The position numbers and the translations under genes were made by a program. Of a stretch of DNA of 64,000 nucleotides, positions 45,311 to 53,867 are shown piece by piece. Numbering within the stretch: the first letter of the stretch is position 1; the number at the start of each line of letters is the position of its first letter. The notes beneath the pieces were generated by a model, which saw only the letters and a program-made list of their open reading frames with translations, did no database searches and had not been told where the DNA came from. Source of the DNA: TMED23 sp964639965 (lineage in GTDB: Bacteria; Pseudomonadota; Alphaproteobacteria; Rhodospirillales; UBA2165); NCBI GenBank assembly GCA_964639965.1, contig CAZXGI010000003.1:1-64000 (forward strand), written 5' to 3'.

Positions 45311-46294
45311 GTGAAAAAACGAAGATTAGGAGTTAAGGGACCTGAAGTGCCTGCTATTGGCTTAGGGTGCATGGGTATGAGCATTCAATATGGGGAGATT
45401 GATGAGGATAAATCGATCGATACGATTCAATATGCCTTGGATATTGGCTTGAATTTGTTGAATACAGCTGACATGTACGGTAATGGCAGAAATGAAACAC
45501 TTATTTCTTCGGCCATTGAGAGCCGACGTAATGAAGTTATCATTAATACCAAATTTGGAAACGTAATTAATCCGGATGGCTCTCGCAGTAAAAATGGTCG
45601 ACCTGAATATGTACGACAAGCCTGTGATAAAAGTCTTCAAAGATTAAGAACAGATTATATTGATATATATTCGCAACACCGTGTTGATCCTGAGGTTCCT
45701 ATTGAAGAGACAGTAGGTGCAATGGCACGCTTGATTGAAGAAGGCAAAGTCCGCTATATAGGCTTATCCGAAGCAGCCCCTGAAACTATCCGACGCGCTC
45801 ATAAAGAATCGCCCATTACATGTGTTGAAACCGAGTATTCTCTATGGACGCGAGATGTTGAAGCGGAAATACTTCCTTTATGCGAAGAATCAGGTATTAG
45901 TTTAATACCGTATGCGCCATTAGGTCGGGGCTTTCTTACGGGTACAATTAAATCTTCAGATGATTTGAATGAAGCCGATCGCCGGCGAGCTCACCCAAGA
46001 TTTTTTGAGGAAAATATAAAGAAAAACAAGGTCAAGGTAGCGATTATAGAGTCTATAGCCGAGAAAAATGGCCTAAAACCCGCCCAGATTGCACTTGCAT
46101 GGGTTTTGTCAAAAAATAACCAAATCGTTCCTATTCCCGGAACTAAACATCGTAAGTACCTTGATGAAAATATACGGGCAATTGACGTAAACTTAACAGA
46201 CGAAGAAATTAAATTACTGGAAAAAACATTTCCGGCAGGTGAGACAGTAGGGGAAAGATATCCTGTAGGTGAAATGAAACATTTAGGGCTTTAG
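45311..46294 (+). CDS. Aldo/keto reductase
   Basis: 327-residue NADPH-dependent (beta/alpha)8 reductase, related to the YajO/pyridoxal-reductase-like group: GLGCMGMSIQYGEIDEDKSI, the catalytic Asp-Tyr in LLNTADMYGNGRNETLI, Lys in VIINTKFG, and IYSQHRVDPEVPIEETVGAM, with NADP-site IPGTKHRKYLDEN. The start is a GTG with GAGGA about five bases before. Substrate unknown. Second gene of the FAH-AKR-SDR run. Confidence 0.93.
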   Translation: MKKRRLGVKGPEVPAIGLGCMGMSIQYGEIDEDKSIDTIQYALDIGLNLLNTADMYGNGRNETLISSAIESRRNEVIINTKFGNVINPDGSRSKNGRPEYVRQACDKSLQRLRTDYIDIYSQHRVDPEVPIEETVGAMARLIEEGKVRYIGLSEAAPETIRRAHKESPITCVETEYSLWTRDVEAEILPLCEESGISLIPYAPLGRGFLTGTIKSSDDLNEADRRRAHPRFFEENIKKNKVKVAIIESIAEKNGLKPAQIALAWVLSKNNQIVPIPGTKHRKYLDENIRAIDVNLTDEEIKLLEKTFPAGETVGERYPVGEMKHLGL

Positions 46295-46299
46295 CAGTA

Positions 46300-47088
46300 A
46301 TGGGCCGTGTCGATGGAAAAATAGCCTTAGTCACAGGAGCGGGATCCGGTCTTGGCCGTGCGTCTGCCGTTCATTTAGCAAAAGAAGGTGCAAACGTAAT
46401 TGTTTCCGACATAAATGAGGAGACAGCCCGAGACACTGCTATTCAGATCAATAAGAGCCAAGTTGGAGCTGCAATATCATTTAAACATGATGTAACTAAA
46501 GAGCGTGACTGGAAGAAAATCCTAGAAAAAACATCGAATGAATTTGGTAATGTCGATATTCTAATAAATAACGCGGGAATAAGTATAGGGGGCGATATTG
46601 AAAGTACTGAATTTTCCGAGTGGAAGCTATTACAAGAAGTTGATGTTGATAGTGTTTTTTGGGGTTGTAAACTTGTCTTTCCCTATATGAAAAAAGCCGG
46701 AGGGGGGTCAATTGTTAATATTTCATCTACAGTTGGAATTATGGGTAATCCTTTGACTTTGGGGTATGGTAGTGCAAAAGCTGCGGTGAGATCAATGACT
46801 AAGTCAATTGCTCTGCATTGTGCACGACACCGTTATAATATTCGCTGTAACTCTGTTCATCCCACCTTCATAAAGACACCCTTACTAAATCGATTTACTG
46901 AAAAAGTTGGGAATGAAAATGAAACATATAAAATTCTTGCTGAACAAATACCTTTGGGTGAAATATTGAGTACGGAAGATGTAACTTATGGGATTATTTA
47001 TTTAGCATCTGATGAGTCTCGTATGATGACTGGATCTGAATTGGTTATTGATGGCGGATTAACCTCTGGCTACATGCCACCAATTTAA
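46300..47088 (+). CDS. Short-chain dehydrogenase/reductase
   Basis: 262-residue classical SDR: nucleotide-binding TGAGSGLGRASA, NNAG in LINNAGISIGG, catalytic Ser in NISSTVG and Tyr-x3-Lys in GYGSAKAAVRS, and C-terminal GSELVIDGGLTSGYMPPI. An acidic residue after strand 2 (VSDIN) suggests NAD preference. It starts five bases after the AKR stop. Likely acts on the same pathway intermediate set as the neighbouring FAH and AKR proteins; substrate not known. Confidence 0.93.
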   Translation: MGRVDGKIALVTGAGSGLGRASAVHLAKEGANVIVSDINEETARDTAIQINKSQVGAAISFKHDVTKERDWKKILEKTSNEFGNVDILINNAGISIGGDIESTEFSEWKLLQEVDVDSVFWGCKLVFPYMKKAGGGSIVNISSTVGIMGNPLTLGYGSAKAAVRSMTKSIALHCARHRYNIRCNSVHPTFIKTPLLNRFTEKVGNENETYKILAEQIPLGEILSTEDVTYGIIYLASDESRMMTGSELVIDGGLTSGYMPPI

Positions 47089-47177
47089 AATGGACTAAAA
47101 TAATATTGAACTGTGTAAATTATTGTATCAGATATATGATAGATTTTAAGATTACAATTAAGATGAGGGGAATATAG

Positions 47178-47954
47178 ATGCCAACGAACAAGGAACAGGC
47201 TAAACCAGTTTATAATAATAAACGTTTTAGGCCCAGCGAATATAATTTTGATATGTTCATTGGCCCAAGAGCCGGTGATCTTTTGAAAGATTTTCCTTTA
47301 ATTGATTTGAAATCAGAAAGAATAGTTAATCTTTCAGACTTCGCTGGTAAATGGGTTGTAATTGAAACTGCGTCGTCAACTTGCTCAATGTACACAAAAA
47401 ATATACCTGATATGAAAGATATTGCCGAAGAAATAAACGACGTTGAATTTGTTGTCATCTATGTGAGAGAAGCTCATCCAGGCGAACGGCTTGGCCAACA
47501 TAAAAATATGGAAGAAAAGATGGCCGCCGCAAAGTTAATAGCACCACGTTATGGTGAACATCGACGTATTTTAGTGGACAACTATGAAGGCGACTTTCAT
47601 CGAGCTTACGGCGCAATGCCAAATGTAGTTTACATTATCCGCCCAGATGGAAAAATTCATTATCGGTGTAATTGGGCGGCACCTCATAAAGTTAAGGAAG
47701 CACTTGAGGATAGAGAAAATTTTCATACAGTAGAAAATGCAGATTTGGTAACCTTAAGGGCTTCTCGTAAAAAATTCCATATGATACGCACCATGTGGAC
47801 AGGAGGCGTAATAGCCCTATACGATTTCCTAAAAGGAGCCCCATATGTGGTTGGCAAACATATGAAAGTTGATGCCTATTATAACAAGCACGGAAAGTTT
47901 AAAAATCACCCAGATGATATTTCCGATGACCCGGGTCCTATACCGTCTAGGTGA
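47178..47954 (+). CDS. Thioredoxin-fold protein, iodothyronine-deiodinase-like (Cys form)
   Basis: 258 residues. The core resembles the deiodinase family: VIETASSTCSMYTKNIPDM, with Cys where vertebrate and some bacterial members carry selenocysteine, then VIYVREAHPGERL, the family's (I/V)Y-(I/V)-x-EAHP motif. The codon is TGC, not TGA. A strongly charged N-terminal (about 1-35) and C-terminal (about 190-258) extension surround it. A peroxiredoxin-like or reductive role is inferred; it is not shown to act on iodine compounds. GAGGGG precedes the ATG. Confidence 0.82.
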   Translation: MPTNKEQAKPVYNNKRFRPSEYNFDMFIGPRAGDLLKDFPLIDLKSERIVNLSDFAGKWVVIETASSTCSMYTKNIPDMKDIAEEINDVEFVVIYVREAHPGERLGQHKNMEEKMAAAKLIAPRYGEHRRILVDNYEGDFHRAYGAMPNVVYIIRPDGKIHYRCNWAAPHKVKEALEDRENFHTVENADLVTLRASRKKFHMIRTMWTGGVIALYDFLKGAPYVVGKHMKVDAYYNKHGKFKNHPDDISDDPGPIPSR

Positions 47955-47980
47955 AATAGGAAAAAGATTAATTAATTACT

Positions 47981-49078
47981 CTAGTTACTCCCCCAAACTT
48001 CCTCAGCGATTTCAACTACTAGAGCCAGTTTTTTTGCCTGTTGGTCATGACTAAGTTTATTTCCATGATGAGTACTTGAAAAACCACATTGAGGACTAAG
48101 GCACATTTGGTCTGGATTAATGTATTTTGCGGCCTCATCAATTCGACGTTTTATGTCATCTTTATTTTCAAGTTCAGGAGTTTTCGAGGTAATAAGACCA
48201 AGAACCACCACCCTATCTTTTGGGATAAAACGTAAAGGCTCAAAACCTCCAGCTCGTTCAGAATCATATTCCATGAAATAACCATCTACTTTTAATTCAG
48301 AAAACATTTTTTCGGCAACGGCCTCATAACCTCCTGACGTCATAAATGTACTTTGAAAATTTCCCCTGCACATATGTGTGGTTACGGTCATATTTTTTGA
48401 ACGCATTTCTACGGCTTCGCTGAGAACTTTCGAGTATTTAATTAGCAAATCATCAGGGTTGTCTCCACGTTTTCGTATATCACTCCGGAAATCAGTATCA
48501 CAAAGATATGCAAAACTAACATCATCAACTTGAAGATAGCTGCACCCAAGATTTTCCAGCTCTTTAATTTCAGCTTGATAAGCTGTGGTAAGATCACGCC
48601 AATAATCATCGAGATTAGGATATGCTGATGTGCTAATTCCCGAACGACCACTTCTTAGATGGGTCATGCCCGGGCCAGGTATGCAAAACTTTGCAGTTTC
48701 TTTTGTATTCGCGTTGAGAAAACTATAATGCTCGCGCATATTTCCAGAATGTTTTCCTATTTTATCTTTGATCGAGAATGTTGAAACCGTTCCACCACCT
48801 GAGAAAGCATGGCCATACGTTTCTTGGCTTAATTTCACCCCCAAAAAACCTGAAATAAAATCTAGATGCCAATAGTCTCGGCGAAACTCACCATCGGTAA
48901 TTGACTTAAGCCCAATATCTTCCTGAAATTTTATTATGTCGATGATATGGCGATCTTCCAGTGATTTGAGAGTCTCGGCATCTAACTTTCCTTCTCGCCA
49001 TTTTTGGCGAGCGTCAGATAGATCTTGAGGACGTAAAAGGCTTCCGACGTGTTCAGCTCTAAAAGGTGGTTTTGGCAT
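47981..49078 (-). CDS. MetE C-terminal-domain-like protein (second copy)
   Basis: 365-residue paralogue of the protein at 35623-36729: same start PPFRAEHVGSLLRP, same zinc positions HMCRGNF, EYDSERAGGFEPL and SPQCGFSSTHHG. No N-terminal MetE domain. Two such paralogues in 13 kb, both near FAH and ligase genes, suggest that they belong to the catabolic system, not to standard methionine synthesis. Convergent with the deiodinase-like gene and divergent from the second FAH gene. Confidence 0.9.
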   Translation of the reverse strand: MPKPPFRAEHVGSLLRPQDLSDARQKWREGKLDAETLKSLEDRHIIDIIKFQEDIGLKSITDGEFRRDYWHLDFISGFLGVKLSQETYGHAFSGGGTVSTFSIKDKIGKHSGNMREHYSFLNANTKETAKFCIPGPGMTHLRSGRSGISTSAYPNLDDYWRDLTTAYQAEIKELENLGCSYLQVDDVSFAYLCDTDFRSDIRKRGDNPDDLLIKYSKVLSEAVEMRSKNMTVTTHMCRGNFQSTFMTSGGYEAVAEKMFSELKVDGYFMEYDSERAGGFEPLRFIPKDRVVVLGLITSKTPELENKDDIKRRIDEAAKYINPDQMCLSPQCGFSSTHHGNKLSHDQQAKKLALVVEIAEEVWGSN

Positions 49079-49240
49079 AATTCAATCCTCAATTAAAAAC
49101 AGAATTTTGACGTCTACATTGAAAAATATCACCCTAAAACTTATTAATTCAAGTATTAAAATTAATTAAAGTGGTGTTTGACTAAATGTTAGTTTATGGG
49201 GCAAAAATAACTGACCTTTAATAATAAAATTAGGGGATTC

Positions 49241-50137
49241 ATGAGATTAATTAGCTTTTTATCATCTGAACAGCCAAAGTTAGGCATTGTTGTTGATGAG
49301 GGAAAATCAGTAATTGAGCTTTCACTATTAACACCTGATTTACCACAAACTATGAATGATTTTATCAAGCTTGGTCCTATTGGAATTGATAGAATATCAG
49401 CTGCGATGAATTCTGCAGAGAATATAACTAAACTAAATTTCGCCGACCTAAAATTATTAGCTCCCATTCCAGAACCCTGTCGTAACATTTTTTGTGTAGG
49501 AAGGAATTACCACGAACACGCTAAAGAATTTCAAAAGAGCGGCTTCGATGCGACAGCTGGTACGTCTGCTATCCCAGATGAACCTATTATTTTTACTAAG
49601 GCCACAACGAGTGTTTGCGGCCCGACAGATCCTATTCCCTCTTATTTAGATTTAACTAACTCAACAGATTATGAAGGTGAATTAGCCGTAATCATAGGAA
49701 AGGAGGGTCGCGGTATAAGCAAGGCAAAAGCGTTTGATCATGTTTTTGGCTATTCGGTTTGTAATGATTTAACTGCGCGTATGCTTCAGCGTCAGCATAA
49801 ACAATGGTTTTTAGGCAAAAGTCTTGACGGATACTGTCCAATGGGTCCAATGATTGTGACAGCAGATGAGAGTGGCCATCCGGACACATTTAGCTTAATG
49901 ACAACAGTTAATGGTGAAACTCGGCAAAAAGCCAGCGTCGCAGATTTAATTTTTGATATTCCTACGTTGATTGAGTGTATTTCAGCCGTAATTACGTTAA
50001 AATCTGGGGATATTATTGCTACAGGCACGCCCGTCGGAGTTGGCATAGGCTACGAACCTCCATTATTTTTGAAAAAGGGGGATATTGTAGAAATAACAAT
50101 TGAGCCAATTGGGACGATCAGAAATATTGTAGAATAG
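49241..50137 (+). CDS. Fumarylacetoacetate hydrolase family protein (longer form)
   Basis: 298 residues with an N-terminal domain (about 1-75) and the FAH catalytic domain: FCVGRNYHEHAKEF, DYEGELAVIIG (two Glu ligands), VCNDLTARMLQ and FLGKSLDGYCPMGPMI, IATGTPVGVGIGYEPP. This layout matches acylpyruvate hydrolase or 2-keto-3-deoxy sugar-acid-type members, which act on C-C bonds beside a keto acid. Convergent with the Rieske dioxygenase operon. Exact substrate uncertain. Confidence 0.92.
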   Translation: MRLISFLSSEQPKLGIVVDEGKSVIELSLLTPDLPQTMNDFIKLGPIGIDRISAAMNSAENITKLNFADLKLLAPIPEPCRNIFCVGRNYHEHAKEFQKSGFDATAGTSAIPDEPIIFTKATTSVCGPTDPIPSYLDLTNSTDYEGELAVIIGKEGRGISKAKAFDHVFGYSVCNDLTARMLQRQHKQWFLGKSLDGYCPMGPMIVTADESGHPDTFSLMTTVNGETRQKASVADLIFDIPTLIECISAVITLKSGDIIATGTPVGVGIGYEPPLFLKKGDIVEITIEPIGTIRNIVE

Positions 50138-50186
50138 TATTTCGATACTTACTTTTTTAATTTCTCCTTTAATCCAGAGAGAAAAT

Positions 50187-50696
50187 TTATAGCCAGACTT
50201 GCATGACATAATCAAATGGACCCTCTACGTTGGCTATATCGACCCGCTGCATCTTTATGCGGAAAGAATCATCAATTCTTTCTAGATTGTGGGTATACTT
50301 TCCCCCAAAATATCTCTGTTTCTCGAGACGATACTCGACCATATGAAACCGTGAAGAACAGACTAAATTTCCATTTTTTTTATCTTCACTCTCAATAATT
50401 ACATTAGAAACGACATGGCTCGTGCGATGACCTGCCTTCTGAGAGTGAGCATACGGGTGTTCAACGCGGCGTATACGCATATCCATTAGATAACGATCTT
50501 CATAAAAAATATTAGGGAGCCCCTCCCCAGTTTCTTGCTGAGGATTAGCAGGCATCCAGTATTTACCATCTTTTGAAAATAATTCTAACCAAGCTTCCCA
50601 ATTTCGTTCATCAAGTATATCCGCTTGCCTATATAGGAACTGCTCAACATTACGTTGCAAATCAACCGAAACTTTTAAACTCTTCCTATTCGCCAT
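50187..50696 (-). CDS. Aromatic-ring-hydroxylating dioxygenase, beta subunit
   Basis: Small subunit of a Rieske-type oxygenase, with an NTF2/cone-like fold. About 169 residues from ATG 50696, which lies one base after the alpha-subunit stop (TGAAATG), so the two are co-translated; upstream in-frame starts would lie inside the alpha gene. Family marks: VEQFLYRQADILDERNWEAWLELF, then YWMP and the Arg-rich RVEHPYAHSQKAGHRTSHVVSNV. Gives an alpha3beta3 hexamer with the next gene. Confidence 0.92.
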   Translation of the reverse strand: MANRKSLKVSVDLQRNVEQFLYRQADILDERNWEAWLELFSKDGKYWMPANPQQETGEGLPNIFYEDRYLMDMRIRRVEHPYAHSQKAGHRTSHVVSNVIIESEDKKNGNLVCSSRFHMVEYRLEKQRYFGGKYTHNLERIDDSFRIKMQRVDIANVEGPFDYVMQVWL

Positions 50697-50697
50697 T

Positions 50698-52023
50698 TCA
50701 AACCCCAACACCCATATAAACTTTCCAAGCTGCAAACATATTCCGCATTGGCTGTTCACTCATTCCAGTAAATGAAGTAGTAACTCCATCTTTGATGGTA
50801 TCTTGCCCTGCATTTCGATGAAGGCTCACCCAGTCACCACCACCTGATAATGAAAGGCCATCCTGAACCGCGCGAAAATTATTTAGGTCATCTGCATTTA
50901 CCATAGTCGAAGGGGAATTTACGAGATAATAATATGCTAAAGAACGCTCATAAATACCCTCAGGAGCCCCCTTTAACTTAAAATGCCATATTTCTGTGAG
51001 TGTTTTGTTTGCAGCTAATGGTCGAACAGCCCGTAATTGTTGGAGAGGAGGCTGTACAGATAAGCATGGGTAGACGAGAACATGGTGAACATTTGTGGAC
51101 AAAATCTCATCCATTCTCTTTTCGCCATATGCTTCAGTTAAAACTTTCTCGTGGGCCAAGGTGACGGGATCGCGAGGCCGGAGACCCATATAGCCTGCTA
51201 ATTGAGTGTGACCATAGGGATGGCCAATCGTATCCAAACTATCCCATACCTCGTATGGTAGGGCAAAATCAGCCAAAAATTGGTAACCCATTGGTGGTTC
51301 ATTTCCGGTTTCTTCAGTATAGAGCTTCTGCATTTGAGATGCAGCATCACCTGTGGAATGATGTGTAATCGAAGGGTGAACTGCGTCTAATTGATTCTCA
51401 AGAAATGTTTTCCAATTAGAGTGTTGGATTATCCTAAAACAATTGGCAACAATCTCACATTCACCCTCTGGAGATCTATTGCAAATATCATCAAAAGCAG
51501 ACTTACCACCAGCACCAAGCCAAGTCTCTAAATCTGGACCTTCCGAATTTAAACTAGCAAAAATAAACCCTCGATATGAGCTTTGTCTTTCAGCCCGTTT
51601 CATTTGTAACTGTGGATCTTTAAGATCAATAATTCCTTCGTAACCATCTTTCATAGGCAAGTTACGAAGACTACCATCCATATTAAATTGCCAAGCATGG
51701 TAGGGGCAACGAAAAGCATGTTTGTTTCCCGAATTCCCTGTATGATTATTACAAATTAAAGCTCCATGGTGTGGGCATCTATTATAAAGTACATGTACAC
51801 CACCCTTATCGTCACGACAAAGGATCATTCTTTCTTTTCCAACCCAGGTTGTCCAATAGTCACCTGCATTTGGAACCTGGCTTTCGTGTCCAATATAAAT
51901 CCAGGATTTGTAGAAAATATTTTCTAATTCTTTCTCATAAACTGCTTCATCAGCATAACAGGCTTTGTGAACGCGATCGGGTTCTACTAGCGAACTAAAA
52001 TCAAAATCCTGATCATATGGCAT
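50698..52023 (-). CDS. Aromatic-ring-hydroxylating dioxygenase, alpha subunit (Rieske)
   Basis: Catalytic large subunit that uses O2 and electrons to hydroxylate an aromatic ring. 441 residues. Rieske cluster: CPHH at residues 83-86 and CPYH at 106-109; the spacing between His85 and Cys106 is 20 residues, a little longer than the usual 15-17. The mononuclear iron site is in NWKTFLENQLDAVHPSITHH. The 3'-end region encodes the catalytic domain. The beta subunit follows at once. No ferredoxin or ferredoxin reductase is in the window, so electrons must come from elsewhere. Substrate unknown; benzoate-, salicylate- or biphenyl-like substrates are possible. Confidence 0.93.
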   Translation of the reverse strand: MPYDQDFDFSSLVEPDRVHKACYADEAVYEKELENIFYKSWIYIGHESQVPNAGDYWTTWVGKERMILCRDDKGGVHVLYNRCPHHGALICNNHTGNSGNKHAFRCPYHAWQFNMDGSLRNLPMKDGYEGIIDLKDPQLQMKRAERQSSYRGFIFASLNSEGPDLETWLGAGGKSAFDDICNRSPEGECEIVANCFRIIQHSNWKTFLENQLDAVHPSITHHSTGDAASQMQKLYTEETGNEPPMGYQFLADFALPYEVWDSLDTIGHPYGHTQLAGYMGLRPRDPVTLAHEKVLTEAYGEKRMDEILSTNVHHVLVYPCLSVQPPLQQLRAVRPLAANKTLTEIWHFKLKGAPEGIYERSLAYYYLVNSPSTMVNADDLNNFRAVQDGLSLSGGGDWVSLHRNAGQDTIKDGVTTSFTGMSEQPMRNMFAAWKVYMGVGV

Positions 52024-52187
52024 AAAATATACTCCAATAAAAAAATTTCCCGGTTATGTTATCTCAAATTTTTAGTGAAGTTGCTAGCCCGATATAGTAA
52101 ATTTATGTTTGCTCTTACCCCAAATCGGTTGATTACTTCGCAGAAATATTCATAACTTAATCACCGATATTCAAAATAGGGGTGGCA

Positions 52188-52808
52188 ATGATAGATTTAT
52201 ATTTTTGGACTACGGATAATGGCTTTAAAGCAAGGCACATGATGGAAGAAAGCGGTCTCGATTATTCTATTAAACCAATAGACATCACAAAAAAAGAACA
52301 ATTTGACCCAGAATATCTGAAGATTAGTCCTCACCATAAAATTCCAGCCATTATTGACCACAATGGACCAGAAGGTAAAAAAATTTCGTTGTGTGAATCA
52401 GGAGCTATTTTAAAATATATTGGCAGTAAGATGTCTGATAGATTATATCCGGAAGACCCTTTGATCCAGACTAAGGTTGATCAATGGTTATTTTTTGGAT
52501 CCGCACAATTTACTACTTTAGCTCAACAATTTGGTTTTTTTATGATCCGTTCTCCGGAAGATATACCTCAAGGAAAGAAACATTATGAGACTGTGATGAA
52601 TGATATGTTTGGCTGTCTTGATAAACATTTAGCAAATAATGAATATGTGGCGGAAGTTTTTTCAGTTGCAGATATCTCAATGTTTGCCGACGTCCATATT
52701 TATGGTGACAATAAATGGATTGGTTTTGACAAATATCCAAATTTAGAGCGTTGGCACAATACAATAGAGAAAAGACCAGCAGTTGCACGAGCTTGGGGAC
52801 CTTACTAA
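52188..52808 (+). CDS. Glutathione S-transferase family protein (YghU/YfcG-like, divergent)
   Basis: 206 residues from ATG 52188 (GGGGTGG upstream). N-terminal thioredoxin domain has LYFWTTDNGFKARHMMEESG, KISPHHKIPAIIDHNGPEGK and SGAILKYIGSKM, close in pattern to the GST at 25663. C-terminal helical domain has FSVADISMFADVHIYG. It may serve glutathione-dependent detoxification or isomerisation of an aromatic intermediate next to the dioxygenase operon (divergent, 164 bp). Substrate not known. Confidence 0.9.
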   Translation: MIDLYFWTTDNGFKARHMMEESGLDYSIKPIDITKKEQFDPEYLKISPHHKIPAIIDHNGPEGKKISLCESGAILKYIGSKMSDRLYPEDPLIQTKVDQWLFFGSAQFTTLAQQFGFFMIRSPEDIPQGKKHYETVMNDMFGCLDKHLANNEYVAEVFSVADISMFADVHIYGDNKWIGFDKYPNLERWHNTIEKRPAVARAWGPY

Positions 52809-52846
52809 TAGCGAAGACCCACTTTATTTTACTGTAAGGATTTTCA

Positions 52847-53848
52847 TTGTTAGGAATATTATTGGCTTTTGCCTCCGCAGCGTTTTTTGGTATGAATGCT
52901 GTCTCTGTCAGGCGAGGCGTTTTGACGGGCACCGTATTACAAGGAATTACAGTTTCCCTTGGAATTGGTTTACCATTTTTTTTTCTAGTTTCTTTTTTCG
53001 TAGGGTCATTTGACCAAATTTGGAAATTTTCCACACAAAGTTACATTTTATTAGCCTCAGCCGGCATTATTCATTTTGCTTTTGGGAGATACTGTAATAT
53101 ACGAGCGACCCAAGCCATGGGGGGGCTATTGGTTCGTCCTCTTCAACAACTGAGTGTAATTCTTTCCTTGGTTTTAGCGATAATATTCTTAGGTGAAACA
53201 CTAACACCCGTTCGCTTTCTCGGAATTTGTCTAGTTCTACTTGGCCCTGTAATCATGCTGCGTGGTCGCAAAAGTTTTACCAGCGAGATGGAAAAACAAA
53301 ATGAGAGTGAAGCAATATCACGTATCAAATTCGTTCCAAATTATACCGAAGGTATTTTCTTTGGGATATGTTCTGCCTTTGGTTTTGGCGCAAGTCCGGT
53401 ATTTGTTAGAGCAGCAATAGGCAATCTAGATTTAACGCTGGGTGTAGCAGGGGTTACCGTATCTTATTTTGCTGCAGCTATGGTTATTGTAATTGTTTTA
53501 TTAAATCCAGCCAAACTTACCGGAGTTATAAATATTTCCAAAATTTCTGTACGCTGGTTCTCTTTGTCTGCCTTATTAATAGGCATATCTCAAATGGTTC
53601 GTTACACTGCACTGACAATAGCACCTGTAAGTATAGTGACTCCCATACAACAAACAACAGTAGTTTTTCAGGTACTCTTTTCTTGGTTTATTAATCGAAA
53701 TCATGAAGCTTTTGGAAAATGGGTTTTAATTGGGATATCGTCATCCCTGATAGGTGCTATAGCAGTTTCTTTAAGTACAGAATTTATTTCCTCTCATTTT
53801 CATTTACCAGAAACTCTGGTAAAATTTATAGAAATAAGTTGGCCTTAA
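52847..53848 (+). CDS. DMT superfamily permease (EamA domains)
   Basis: 333 residues with about ten transmembrane helices in two EamA halves (1-135 and 165-310). The start is a TTG at 52847 with AGGA about six bases before, followed directly by the hydrophobic LGILLAFASAAFFGMNAVSVRRG. Helix features such as GRYCNIRATQAMGGLLVRPL and LAIIFLGETLTPVRFLG match EamA exporters. Exports a metabolite or drug; the identity is unknown. 38 bp after the GST gene. Confidence 0.88.
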   Translation: MLGILLAFASAAFFGMNAVSVRRGVLTGTVLQGITVSLGIGLPFFFLVSFFVGSFDQIWKFSTQSYILLASAGIIHFAFGRYCNIRATQAMGGLLVRPLQQLSVILSLVLAIIFLGETLTPVRFLGICLVLLGPVIMLRGRKSFTSEMEKQNESEAISRIKFVPNYTEGIFFGICSAFGFGASPVFVRAAIGNLDLTLGVAGVTVSYFAAAMVIVIVLLNPAKLTGVINISKISVRWFSLSALLIGISQMVRYTALTIAPVSIVTPIQQTTVVFQVLFSWFINRNHEAFGKWVLIGISSSLIGAIAVSLSTEFISSHFHLPETLVKFIEISWP

Positions 53849-53867
53849 TTTGGCTTACTAAATTTTC

